A stretch of 64,000 nt of DNA from contig NZ_JANFCZ010000002.1 in assembly GCF_024391045.1 (NCBI RefSeq), positions 186,001 to 250,000 on the forward strand. The letters are read 5' to 3'. The notes under the pieces were generated by a model that was not told the origin of the DNA, searched no databases, and saw only the letters and a program-made list of their open reading frames with translations. Position numbers and translations under genes: made by a program. Positions 15,987 through 24,247 of this stretch are shown here, piece by piece (positions within the stretch are counted from its first letter, which is position 1; each line of letters begins with the position of its first letter). The stretch comes from Pseudarthrobacter sulfonivorans (GTDB lineage Bacteria; Actinomycetota; Actinomycetes; Actinomycetales; Micrococcaceae).

Positions 15987-16769
15987 TCACTTGACGAAGA
16001 ACTGTTGCGTGAGGGTCCAGAGGTTGGTGGTGGTCCAGTAGATCAGGACGCCGATCGGGAAGAGGATGCCGCCAACACCGAAAATCAGCGGCAGGACGTA
16101 CAGGAGCATCCTCTGCTGCCGCAGCAAGGGATTGTCCGCGGACTCCGCCGTGATGCTTCTGGCCATGATCCGTCGCTGGGTCATGAACTGGGCAGCCGTC
16201 ATGGCCACAATCATCACCACAGTGAGCACAGCGACCGCCGCCGGGTCGCCTGAGGTGCCGTGCAGCACGGACGCTGACAGCGGGGCGCCGAGAATGCTCG
16301 ACTCGTCGAACTGGAGCACCTGTTCGTGGCTCATCGCGGCGACGCCCTGGTCCTGGCTGGCTGCGGAGGTGATGCCGGAGAGGACCTGGAAGAGGGCGAA
16401 GAAGAACGGCACCTGGCTGAGCACGGGCAGGCATGCCGACAATGGATTGGTCCCGTGCTCCTTGTACAGCGCCATCTGTTCCTGCGCCATGGCCTGCCGG
16501 GACAGCGGATCGGACTTCCCCTTGTATTTGTCCTGTAAGGCCGTCAGGTCCGGCTGCAGCTGCCGCATCCGCCGCTGGGCGTTGACTTGCCTGAGGAATA
16601 CCGGAATCAATGCCGTCCGGATGACCAGCACCAGCCCGATAATGGCGAACGTCCACGTCCAGCCGTCCGCACCGGGCATGCCCGCCCCGCTGAGGACATC
16701 GTGGAACCAGACCAGGAGGGCGGAGACAAGCCACTTGAACGGAGCCATGATTGCCGCAAAGACGTCCAC
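15987..16769 (-). CDS. YidC/Oxa1 family membrane insertase (short form)
   Basis: A 260-residue membrane protein that inserts or folds inner-membrane proteins. Seen: WTWTFAIIGLVLVIRTALIPVFLRQVNAQRRMRQLQPDLTAL, with the positively charged residue in the first core TM segment that forms the hydrophilic groove (RT in VIRTALIPV), the cytoplasmic helical hairpin KYKGKSDPLSRQAMAQEQMALYKEHGTNPLSACLPVLSQVPFFFALF, and two further hydrophobic segments. It lacks the oriC rpmH-rnpA neighbours expected of the main housekeeping copy, so it is probably a second, specialised paralogue. That is inference from context. Confidence 0.88.
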   Translation of the reverse strand: MDVFAAIMAPFKWLVSALLVWFHDVLSGAGMPGADGWTWTFAIIGLVLVIRTALIPVFLRQVNAQRRMRQLQPDLTALQDKYKGKSDPLSRQAMAQEQMALYKEHGTNPLSACLPVLSQVPFFFALFQVLSGITSAASQDQGVAAMSHEQVLQFDESSILGAPLSASVLHGTSGDPAAVAVLTVVMIVAMTAAQFMTQRRIMARSITAESADNPLLRQQRMLLYVLPLIFGVGGILFPIGVLIYWTTTNLWTLTQQFFVK

Positions 16770-16882
16770 CGCTATCCCCCTCGCCGAATGCTGCCAAGCT
16801 ACGGCGAAAAGGGGCGCTTGTCACGGCCGCCCCCAGCCGAGCCCCGGGAGGCCAGGTTCTGTGTGACGTCGGGTGGATACAG

Positions 16883-16918
16883 GAAAACCCCCGGAATCTC
16901 GGGGGATTCCGGGGGCTT
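16883..16918 (-). terminator. Rho-independent terminator after tRNA-Met
   Basis: CCCCCGGAATC (16887-16897) pairs perfectly with 16904-16914, 6-nt loop; on the minus strand it is followed by TTTT (16883-16886). It ends the tRNA transcript(s) coming from 17131 and 16998. Confidence 0.85.
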
Positions 16919-16924
16919 AGCCTG

Positions 16925-16998
16925 TAGCGGTGGGGAGGCTCGATCTCCCGACCTCACGATTATGAGTCGTGCGCTCTAACCAACTGAGCTACACCGCC
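16925..16998 (-). tRNA. tRNA-Met (anticodon CAT)
   Basis: Cloverleaf on the minus strand: acceptor GGCGGTG with CACCGCT (one G-U closing pair), anticodon arm CGACT-CAT-AATCG, T arm GGGAG/CTCCC. CCA is not encoded. The D arm has GCTC/GAGC and a GTTGGTT loop. A CAT anticodon could also be tRNA-Ile2 (lysidine), but the overall sequence looks like elongator Met. Position 54 is A instead of T, which is slightly unusual. Confidence 0.88.
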
Positions 16999-17059
16999 AC
17001 GAATGAGAAAAACCTGCATCAAGCCGGTCAAAACCGCCTTGACACAGGCCCTCATTCAG

Positions 17060-17131
17060 AGCCCCCCACCGGAATCGATCCGGTGACCTCGTTCTTACCA
17101 AGAACGCGCTCTACCACTGAGCTAGGGGGGC
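17060..17131 (-). tRNA. tRNA-Thr (anticodon GGT)
   Basis: Cloverleaf on the minus strand: seven-bp acceptor GCCCCCC/GGGGGGC, D arm GCTC/GAGC, anticodon arm GTTCTT-GGT-AAGAAC, T arm CCGG with loop ATCGATT. It precedes tRNA-Met by 61 bp on the same strand and probably shares its transcript. Confidence 0.93.
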
Positions 17132-17357
17132 AACGAGTAAATACTCTACCGGAAGATTTGGCCACCAACAAATCGGCGGCCGAACCCGTCCCGGAGCCCC
17201 AAAAAGTGCCTGTTTCCGGATAAAAACTGCCCGTCAGGGCCTCTTCCGGGGGACATTAATGGCCGTTCGGGAAACAGGTGTGACGAAGCGAACACCGCGC
17301 TGCCGCCGTCGGGCGTTAAAGCGGCCGTGCGCCAGAAGCCGATGGGCGTTAAAGGCC

Positions 17358-17385
17358 GATGGGCCGGCTCGAAAGCCGACCCATC
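17358..17385 (-). terminator. Hairpin downstream of the DEAD-box helicase gene
   Basis: GATGGG-C-CGGCT / AGCCG-A-CCCATC, eleven pairs with one C-A mismatch and a CGAA loop, 25 bp past the helicase stop. No T-run follows, so termination is likely but not certain. The 10-bp direct repeat GGGCGTTAAA occurs at 17311 and 17344 beside it. Confidence 0.5.
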
Positions 17386-17409
17386 AGGGAATCGCGTCAA
17401 ACTAGGCGG

Positions 17410-19545
17410 TTACCACTTGCCCTTGCGGTTGAAACCGCCCTGGCCGCCTTCGGTGCGCGGCTTGCGTGAGCCGTCACCGTGGCCGCCGAAGCGGGAGTCG
17501 CTGGCCTGGCCGCGGCTTGCGCCGCTGTCGGCACCGAAGGAGCGCTCGGAACGCTCGCTGTACGAGCGGCCACCACGGTCAGCGGAGGAACGCTCGCCGT
17601 CGTTCTTGCGGAAGTCCTTCTTGTACCCGCCGCTGCCCTTGAAGTTGCCGCCGCGGTCGCCGCCGCGGCTGCCCTGGTAGCCGCCACGGTCACCGGAGGG
17701 CTTGCGGCCGTTGTCCAGCTCGAGGTGGATCAGCTCGCCGCCGATCCGGGTGCGGGACAGGGCACGCAGCTGCTCGGGGCTCAGGTCCGCGGGGAGCTCC
17801 ACGAGGGAGTGGTCCGAGCGGATGTCGATGCCGCCGATCTGGGCCGAGGAGATGCCGCCTTCGTTGGCAATGGCGCCCACGATGGAGCCCGGCATGACGC
17901 GCTGACGGCGTCCGACGGCAATCCGGTAGGTGGCGTTGCCCTCGGTGAGTGCACGGGTCGGGCCGCGGGAGCCGAAGCCGTCCTTGGAGCGCTCACGCTT
18001 CTGGAACTCGGGAGCCGCGGGAAGTTCCTTGACCAGCAGAGGCTGGCCGCCCTGGGCCATGACGGCCAGTGCGGCAGCGATCTCGGCGGCCGGAACGTTG
18101 TGCTCCTGCTCGTAGGAAGCGATCAGGTCGCGGAACGCCGCGACGTCCTCGGATTCGAGCGTCTCGGTGATCTTCTCCGCGAACTTGCCCAGGCGCAGCG
18201 TGTTGACGGTCTCGGCGGTGGGCAGGTGCATCTGCTCCACCGGCTGGCGGGTGGCCTTCTCGATGGACCGCAGCAGGTACTTCTCGCGCGGCGTCATGAA
18301 CAGGATGGCGTCACCCGAGCGGCCTGCACGGCCGGTGCGGCCGATGCGGTGCACGTAGGACTCGGTGTCGTGCGGGATGTCGTAGTTGACCACGTGGCTG
18401 ATGCGCTCAACGTCGAGGCCTCGGGCGGCGACGTCGGTGGCCACCAGGATGTCGATGCGGCCTTCCTTCAGCGCGTCAACGGTGCGTTCGCGCTGCTGCT
18501 GCGGGATGTCGCCGTTGATGGCGGCGGCCTGGAAACCGCGGGACTTCAGCTTGTCAGCCAGGTCCTCGGTAGCCATCTTGGTGCGCACGAAGGCGATGAC
18601 GCCGTCGAATTCTTCGACCTCGAGGATGCGGGTCAGCGCGTCCAGCTTGTGCGGGCCCATGACCTGCAGGTACCGCTGGCGGGTATTGGCGCCGGTGGTG
18701 GTCTTGGACTTTACCGAGATCTCGGCCGGGTTGTTCAGGTACTGCTTGGACATGCGGCGGATCTGGCTCGGCATGGTGGCGGAGAACAGGGCAACCTGGC
18801 GGTCCGACGGGGTCTGCTGGAAGATCTGCTCCACGTCTTCGGCGAAGCCCATGCGCAGCATTTCGTCCGCTTCGTCCAGCACCAGGTACTGGAGTTCGGA
18901 CAGGTCCAGGGAACCCTTGGAGATGTGGTCGATCACACGGCCCGGAGTACCGACGACAACCTGGGCACCGCGGCGCAGGCCGGCGAGCTGGGGGCCGTAG
19001 GCGGAGCCGCCGTAGACGGGGAGGACGGTGAAGTCATCGATGTGCTTGGCGTACGAGGTGAAGGCCTCGGCAACCTGGAGCGCGAGCTCGCGGGTCGGAG
19101 CCAGAACCAGGGCCTGGGTTTTGCGGGACGGGCCGTTGAGGTCGTGGAGTTCGGCCAGGCGGGACAGTGCCGGTACTGCGAATGCTGCAGTCTTACCGGT
19201 ACCGGTCTGGGCAAGGCCCACGACGTCGCGGCCTTCGAGCAGCAGCGGGATGGTGGCTGCCTGAATGGGTGAGGGCTTCTCGTAGCCGACGTCCTGCAGG
19301 GCTGCGAGGACGCGGCCGTCGATGCCGAGGTCGGCGAACTTGATGGCGTTTTCGTCGTCGTCATCTGCGGCTTTGGCGGGGGCTTCAGCCTTGGCGGGCG
19401 CGGCCGGGGCTTCAGCGGGGGTTTCGACGGCGGCCGGGGCTTCAGCGGCGGGCTCTGCTGCGGGAACAGCGGCCTCAGTGAACTCGACGGCGGCGGTTTC
19501 GGCGCTTACCGTTTCGGCAGCGGCGTCGTTCTGATTTTCGGGCAT
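17410..19545 (-). CDS. deaD: DEAD-box ATP-dependent RNA helicase (DeaD/CsdA-like)
   Basis: A 711-residue cytoplasmic RNA helicase that unwinds structured RNA, typically in ribosome assembly and cold response. Seen: an Ala/Glu/Pro-rich N-terminal extension (1-60), Q motif about 67-96, Walker A AQTGTGKT (112-119), DEAD (224-227), SAT (255-257), HRIGRTGRAGR (399-409), a DbpA-type RNA-binding domain around 549-625 (YRIAVGRRQRVMPGSIVGAI), and a Gly/Arg/Ser-rich tail to 711. The acidic N-terminal extension is longer than in E. coli DeaD. It stands alone behind a roughly 300-nt leader, as cold-shock helicase genes often do. Confidence 0.95.
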   Translation of the reverse strand: MPENQNDAAAETVSAETAAVEFTEAAVPAAEPAAEAPAAVETPAEAPAAPAKAEAPAKAADDDDENAIKFADLGIDGRVLAALQDVGYEKPSPIQAATIPLLLEGRDVVGLAQTGTGKTAAFAVPALSRLAELHDLNGPSRKTQALVLAPTRELALQVAEAFTSYAKHIDDFTVLPVYGGSAYGPQLAGLRRGAQVVVGTPGRVIDHISKGSLDLSELQYLVLDEADEMLRMGFAEDVEQIFQQTPSDRQVALFSATMPSQIRRMSKQYLNNPAEISVKSKTTTGANTRQRYLQVMGPHKLDALTRILEVEEFDGVIAFVRTKMATEDLADKLKSRGFQAAAINGDIPQQQRERTVDALKEGRIDILVATDVAARGLDVERISHVVNYDIPHDTESYVHRIGRTGRAGRSGDAILFMTPREKYLLRSIEKATRQPVEQMHLPTAETVNTLRLGKFAEKITETLESEDVAAFRDLIASYEQEHNVPAAEIAAALAVMAQGGQPLLVKELPAAPEFQKRERSKDGFGSRGPTRALTEGNATYRIAVGRRQRVMPGSIVGAIANEGGISSAQIGGIDIRSDHSLVELPADLSPEQLRALSRTRIGGELIHLELDNGRKPSGDRGGYQGSRGGDRGGNFKGSGGYKKDFRKNDGERSSADRGGRSYSERSERSFGADSGASRGQASDSRFGGHGDGSRKPRTEGGQGGFNRKGKW

Positions 19546-19959
19546 AGGGAAATTTCCTCATCCATAGGGGGCCATGCGGCACTACCCGAGGTGAGCGGAG
19601 CCGCTTTACATGTGCCGTGGGCGCCGGGCATACATTGACCGGCCGGTCACGTAGAAGTCCGGCGCTTTCGCAATCCCGTGGCAGGACTTCCCGCTGCATC
19701 TCTTGGCTGCTATCCCAGCAGTCTGTACAGCGTTTTCTTTAGCCGGCTCTCCCTATGAAAATGCCCGCATCGCTTGTGCGGGCCCCAACACTTACCAGTC
19801 CTGCCTCAAAAATTGGGCAGGAATAAGGGATTTCCGGAGTGGGGGATGTTTCAAGTATAAGGTACGCATCCGCCCGGAGGCTAATTGAACGCACGACGGC
19901 GGCGGTGAGCTTGCGCACATGCCCTCAGCGGGTGCCACTCGGGTGCGGTCCGGGGGCCG
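19546..19959 (-). promoter_or_regulatory. Long leader and promoter region of the helicase gene
   Basis: This 414-bp stretch holds no convincing gene. On the minus strand a -10-like TATACT lies at 19854-19859, implying a leader of about 300 nt. Within it GCCCGCA/TGCGGGC (19763-19783) forms a 7-bp hairpin followed by ATTTTC, a terminator-like attenuator, and CCTGCC/GGCAGG (19800-19821) a second weaker one. Long structured leaders are typical of cold-inducible RNA helicase genes; control here is inferred. Confidence 0.5.
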
Positions 19960-20613
19960 TCAGCGGGCCAGTTGCCGCTGCAGCCGCTCGAATTCATCCT
20001 GGTACTCGGGCTGCAACCGGATCTCGCCGTCGGCGTCGGCGTCCCGTAACGCGTCCATCGACGCAAGGTCCGGTTCGCTGAACCATTTCCCGATGGTGAT
20101 GCCGTGCTTGGGAACGAACAGGCGGTGGATGTGGTCTCCGGCCGCGATGGTGCCGGTGCGCACCACGCGGAGGTACGCGCCCACGCGGCCTGCCTCGGTG
20201 AAGCGCTTCACCCACTGCGGCTCGCCCATGCTGCGCTGGAAAGTAGCACAGGGTGTTCGCGGCGACGTGACCTCCACTTCGACGTCGAGACCGATCTTCC
20301 AGCGTTCCCCGATCACCGCGCCGGTGGTTTCGATCCCTGCCACGCGCAGGTTTTCGCCGAACAGGCCGGGCGGGACATCCCGGCCAAGCTCGGCCGCCCA
20401 GTAGTCGGCGTCCTCCTGGGAATAGGCATAGAGGGCCTGGTCTTCGCCGCCATGGTGGACACGGCTCGCCTGGATGTCCCCGTGCAGCCCCAGCTTGTGG
20501 ACTTTGACAGGCCCCTCCACCGGCCGCTTGTCGATGGCCGTGACACCAACGCTCCCCTCATCGGGCAGGAGCTGATGGACGCGGCAGACGGCAAGCAAAG
20601 AAGCTGATCCCAT
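19960..20613 (-). CDS. MOSC domain protein
   Basis: A 217-residue stand-alone MOSC domain protein, YiiM-like, thought to handle molybdenum cofactor sulfur or N-hydroxylated substrates. Seen: KVHKLGLHGDIQASRVHHGGEDQALYAYSQEDADYWAAEL (about 38-77), GLFGENLRVAG, and the conserved cysteine in TSPRTPCATFQ, which is the likely functional residue of MOSC domains. The C-terminal helix-rich part (LASMDALRDADADGEIRLQPEYQDEFERLQRQLAR) is the usual YiiM-type extension. It is divergent from the YgiB-like gene at 20828. Confidence 0.9.
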   Translation of the reverse strand: MGSASLLAVCRVHQLLPDEGSVGVTAIDKRPVEGPVKVHKLGLHGDIQASRVHHGGEDQALYAYSQEDADYWAAELGRDVPPGLFGENLRVAGIETTGAVIGERWKIGLDVEVEVTSPRTPCATFQRSMGEPQWVKRFTEAGRVGAYLRVVRTGTIAAGDHIHRLFVPKHGITIGKWFSEPDLASMDALRDADADGEIRLQPEYQDEFERLQRQLAR

Positions 20614-20827
20614 GGCACCAGTCTAGGTTCGGGCCGCCGTGATGGCCGCAGTGCCGGCCCAGGGAAAGCCGTTCATTCGGGTTTGGACCTGTGCGCGTCC
20701 GCAGGGTCGCAGGGCCCAGGGCCAGCGGTTAGGCTGATTTCAGGATTGAGCGGCTTTTCAGATTGAGCGGCGCGCCGTTGCGCCCGATTTCAGCTCGAAT
20801 TCAACATCGACTATCTAGGGGGATGTC

Positions 20828-21451
20828 ATGGACGCAGGCAACCGCCACACCGACGGCCCCAAAGACGGCCCGGAAGACGGTGCGGAAGTCAGCGCAGAAG
20901 GCGGTGCGGACGGCGTCGCGGACAAGGACAAAGCCAAAGACGCGCCAAAGCCCCCGCCGTGGCAGGTCCCCAAACCGGAGCTGCGCCCTGAACTCCTGAA
21001 CGAACCGATCCCCACCGTGGATCCCTTCGCCAAGGACCGCGAACGCCAGGCGCGGGACATGGCCACCCGCAAGAAGCGTTCCCAGCGCCGGACCGTCGTG
21101 GTAGGCCTTGGCGTCACGGCGCTCCTCGCCGGCACCATCACCGCCATTGTGGCCAGCAACTCGGATGATCCCGAGTACGCGCAGGTTTGCTTCAACGATG
21201 AGACCGGCGAGCGCGTGGACGATGCCCAGTGCAACAGTTCGGCAGGGCGCAGCGGCGCGCTCTATGCCTGGTACTTCTACTCCCGGGGCGCCAGTGTGCC
21301 AGCGGTGGGCCAGAACAGGTCAACTGCGCCCAACTTCACCAGGACGGTTCCAAGCGGGGCCAAGGCCTCCACCGGCTACAGCAGCAAGGGCGGCACGGTC
21401 AGCAGGGGCGGCTTCGGCGGCAGCTCCAAGGGCGGAAGCACGGGGGGTTAG
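20828..21451 (+). CDS. YgiB/DUF1190-like membrane-anchored protein
   Basis: A 207-residue protein with a charged, low-complexity N-terminus (1-80, D/G/K/P-rich), one TM segment (about 88-109), and an exported C-terminal part with two cysteines in VCFNDETGERVDDAQCN (Cys121, Cys135), then a Gly/Ser-rich end (SRGGFGGSSKGGSTGG). That end and the pairing with a glutathionylspermidine-synthase-like gene resemble E. coli YgiB-YgiC and YjfM-YjfC. Function of these pairs is not established. The next gene begins two bases after the stop, so they are one operon. The family call rests on the tail motif and context. Confidence 0.65.
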   Translation: MDAGNRHTDGPKDGPEDGAEVSAEGGADGVADKDKAKDAPKPPPWQVPKPELRPELLNEPIPTVDPFAKDRERQARDMATRKKRSQRRTVVVGLGVTALLAGTITAIVASNSDDPEYAQVCFNDETGERVDDAQCNSSAGRSGALYAWYFYSRGASVPAVGQNRSTAPNFTRTVPSGAKASTGYSSKGGTVSRGGFGGSSKGGSTGG

Positions 21452-21453
21452 GC

Positions 21454-22674
21454 GTGAAGCGGTTGTTGTCGGAGCCCCGGCCCGGCTGGAAGCAGAAGAT
21501 CGAAGAGCAGGGCCTGGTCTTCTCCACCACCACCATGCCCGACGGAAAAAAGATCGAATACTGGAACGAGTCCGCCTACTACGAGTTCACCATGGACGAG
21601 GTGGAGTCTCTCGAGCTCCAGGCCGAGGAGATGCACAGGATGTGCCTGGAGGCGGCGAAGTTCCTCGCCACCGGCGCCATGGGAAGCATCGGCATCGGCC
21701 CGCAGGCTTTGGAACTCGCCGCCGAATCATTGCAGGCCGGAGACATGGACATCTACGGGCGCTTCGACTTTATCTATGACGGCCGGGGCGGACCGGCCAA
21801 GATGCTCGAGTACAACGCCGACACGCCTACGGGCCTGATCGAGGCCGCCGTCGCGCAGTGGTTCTGGCTGCAGGACGTGTTCCCGGCGAAAGACCAGTGG
21901 AACGGGATCCATGAGGCCCTCATCCGGCAGTGGAAGAAGATGCAGTACCGCACAGGCATGAGCACCCTTCATGTGGCCCACTCCGAGGCCGAGGAATCCG
22001 GCGAGGACTGGATGACGGCCGCGTACATGCGCGATGTCGCAAGCCAGGCGGGCTGGACCACCATCGGCATCAACATGTCCGACATCGGCTGGGATCCCAA
22101 CCTCAACCGCTTCGTGGACCTGGACAACTACATGATCAGCACCATGTTCAAGCTGTATCCGTGGGAGCTGATGATGAAGGAGCCGTTCGGGCCCCGGCTG
22201 CTGCAGCGGGCCCACAGTCCCCGCTGGGTGGAGCCTGCCTGGAAGATGCTGCTCTCCAACAAGGCACTGCTGGCCGCACTCTGGCATCTCTACCCGGACC
22301 ACCCCAACCTGCTGCCTGCCTACCTGAACGAGCCTGGCCCGCTGACGGAATGGGTGGCGAAGCCCCTGCACGGCCGCGAAGGGGACAACATCAGGATCCA
22401 CGCCAACGGCGTCAATCTGGAACAGCCCGGCGATTACGGCCGTGAGGGCTGGTGCTACCAGCAGTTCCACGCCCTGCCTGACTTTGACGGCAACCGTCCT
22501 GTCCTGGGCCTGTGGGTGGTGGACGGTGAATCCGTGGGCTGCGGGATCCGGGAATCGGATGGCCCCATCACCGACTACTTCTGCCGTTTTGTGCCCAACA
22601 CCATCGACGCCCCGGCGCCGCTTTCGGCGCAGGCCCACGCCAACACATCGAGCAAGGCAGGTATCGCACTATGA
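21454..22674 (+). CDS. Glutathionylspermidine synthase-like ATP-grasp protein (YgiC-like)
   Basis: A 406-residue ATP-grasp protein of the GSP_synth family. Seen: RPGWKQKIEEQGLVF at the start, YYEFTMDEVESLELQAEEMHRM, GRFDFIYDGRGGPAKMLEYNADTPTGLIEAAVAQWFWLQD (the conserved catalytic-domain block), LMMKEPFGPRLL, and GREGDNIRIHANG with basic residues for nucleotide binding. Actinobacteria generally do not make glutathionylspermidine, and E. coli YgiC lacks that activity, so it probably makes another peptide or amine bond. The start is GTG at 21454, two bases after the YgiB-like stop. Confidence 0.87.
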   Translation: MKRLLSEPRPGWKQKIEEQGLVFSTTTMPDGKKIEYWNESAYYEFTMDEVESLELQAEEMHRMCLEAAKFLATGAMGSIGIGPQALELAAESLQAGDMDIYGRFDFIYDGRGGPAKMLEYNADTPTGLIEAAVAQWFWLQDVFPAKDQWNGIHEALIRQWKKMQYRTGMSTLHVAHSEAEESGEDWMTAAYMRDVASQAGWTTIGINMSDIGWDPNLNRFVDLDNYMISTMFKLYPWELMMKEPFGPRLLQRAHSPRWVEPAWKMLLSNKALLAALWHLYPDHPNLLPAYLNEPGPLTEWVAKPLHGREGDNIRIHANGVNLEQPGDYGREGWCYQQFHALPDFDGNRPVLGLWVVDGESVGCGIRESDGPITDYFCRFVPNTIDAPAPLSAQAHANTSSKAGIAL

Positions 22675-22705
22675 GCCCCCTGACCCTCCAGCGACCGGTG
22701 GCGCC

Positions 22706-24238
22706 ATGAGCGCGGAGACGACGACGGCGGGCGGCGGCAGCGGCGGCGATTCAGGCGGTGCCGTCCCGGCGAAGGGGCTCCGGGCAGGAATCCTGGACCT
22801 CGGCGATTCGGTCATGCTGGGACTCGCCTCCACGGCGCCGGTGTATTCGCTCGCCGCCACCTTGGGCCTGATTGTGGCGGTCAACGGAAACTACACACCC
22901 CTGATCCTGATCCTGGGCTTCATCCCGGTCCTCTTCATCGCCTACGCGTTCCGGGAACTGAACAGTGCCATGCCTGACTGCGGCACCACCTTCACCTGGT
23001 CCCGCCGGGCGTTCGGGCCCTGGGCCGGCTGGCTGGGCGGCTGGGGCGTTGCCCTGGCCGGCGTTGTGGTCCTGGCCAACCTGGCGCAGGTGGCCGGGCA
23101 GTACCTGTGGCTTCTGGTCGGGGACGGCTCACTGGCCGGAAACAAGCTGGTGGTCACGGTCACCGGGGTGCTGTTCATTGTCTTTATGACCCTGGTGAAC
23201 TACCGCGGCATCAGGCTCGGCGAGCATGTCCAGCGGGCCCTGACGTACGTGCAGTACGTCTCGCTGGGGATCTTTGCACTGGCCATCATCGTCCAGATCG
23301 CAGGGAACGCCCCCGGCGGAGCTCCTGCCATCCAGGCGTTCGATTTCGAGTGGTTCAACCCGGCCGGCGCCTTCGCCGATCCCGGCGCCGTGGTGCACGG
23401 TGCCCTGCTGGCCTTGTTCATTTACTGGGGCTGGGACACCTGCCTGGCCGTCAATGAGGAAACCGAAAACCCGTCCAGCACGCCCGGCCGCGGCGCCGTC
23501 ATATCAGCCTTCGTCCTCGTCGCCATCTATGTCTCCGTGGCGCTCCTGGTGATGATGTATGCGACGGTGGGCACCGAGGGCATCGGCCTGGGTAACGAGG
23601 CGAACCACAGCGACGTGTTCCTGGCTATGAAGGACGTGCTCCTCGGTCCGTGGGGCTGGCTGATCATCGTGGCCGTCCTGGCCTCGGTCCTGTCCTCTAC
23701 GCAGACCACCATCCTGCCCACCGCCCGCGGCACCCTGTCCATGGGCGTGCACGGCGCGCTCCCGCCAAAGTTCGGCGAGGTCCACCCCCGCAACCAGACC
23801 CCTGGATTCTCGACGCAGCTCATGGGTGCCGCCGCTGTGGCCTACTACGTGGCCATGAGCATCCTCAGCGAAAACCTGCTGGCCGATTCGATCAGCGCCA
23901 TCAGCCTCTTCATCGCCTTCTACTACGCGCTCACCGGTTTCGCCTGCGTCTGGTACTTCCGGGGGACGCTCCGCGGATCGGCACGCAACCTCTGGTTCCG
24001 GGGCGTACTCCCCCTCATCGGAGCGTTGATCCTGACGGCGGCATTCTTCATCTCGGCCGTCCAGATGTGGGATCCCGCCTACGGCGACACCCGGATCTTC
24101 GGTGTCGGCGGGGCGTTTGTCAGCGGCGTCGTGCTCCTCGCCCTGGGAGTGGTGCTCGCCGTCGTCTGCCGGTTCCTGCCGTCCACCCGGGGGTATTTCA
24201 CCGGAAGGCCGGCCGCGGCGCCCACCCCGGCGTCCTAG
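22706..24238 (+). CDS. APC family amino acid/amine permease
   Basis: A 510-residue transporter with about twelve TM segments. Seen: the APC start LGDSVMLGLASTAPVYSLAATLGLIV, a conserved TM6-like region, IYWGWDTCLAVNEETENPSSTPGRGAVIS, and the cytoplasmic-loop pattern LPTARGTLSMGVHGALPPKFGEVHPRNQTPGF typical of APC permeases. A Gly/Ser-rich N-terminal tail (about 20 residues) precedes the first helix. It follows the YgiC-like ATP-grasp gene by 31 bp and ends 9 bp before the acyl-CoA dehydrogenase gene, so these genes are probably one transcript. An amine or amino acid substrate used by the ATP-grasp enzyme is a reasonable guess only. Confidence 0.87.
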   Translation: MSAETTTAGGGSGGDSGGAVPAKGLRAGILDLGDSVMLGLASTAPVYSLAATLGLIVAVNGNYTPLILILGFIPVLFIAYAFRELNSAMPDCGTTFTWSRRAFGPWAGWLGGWGVALAGVVVLANLAQVAGQYLWLLVGDGSLAGNKLVVTVTGVLFIVFMTLVNYRGIRLGEHVQRALTYVQYVSLGIFALAIIVQIAGNAPGGAPAIQAFDFEWFNPAGAFADPGAVVHGALLALFIYWGWDTCLAVNEETENPSSTPGRGAVISAFVLVAIYVSVALLVMMYATVGTEGIGLGNEANHSDVFLAMKDVLLGPWGWLIIVAVLASVLSSTQTTILPTARGTLSMGVHGALPPKFGEVHPRNQTPGFSTQLMGAAAVAYYVAMSILSENLLADSISAISLFIAFYYALTGFACVWYFRGTLRGSARNLWFRGVLPLIGALILTAAFFISAVQMWDPAYGDTRIFGVGGAFVSGVVLLALGVVLAVVCRFLPSTRGYFTGRPAAAPTPAS

Positions 24239-24247
24239 GATTTGTCC

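Noticed and set aside
16925..16998. tRNA-Ile2 (lysidine-modified CAT)
   Set aside because: Body sequence and acceptor stem resemble elongator Met; cannot be excluded but is less likely.
17479..19272. 597-codon open frame antisense to the DEAD-box gene
   Set aside because: Long antisense frames are expected in GC-rich coding DNA; translation is low-complexity (Gly/Val/Leu/Asp-rich) and the helicase on the other strand has all motifs.
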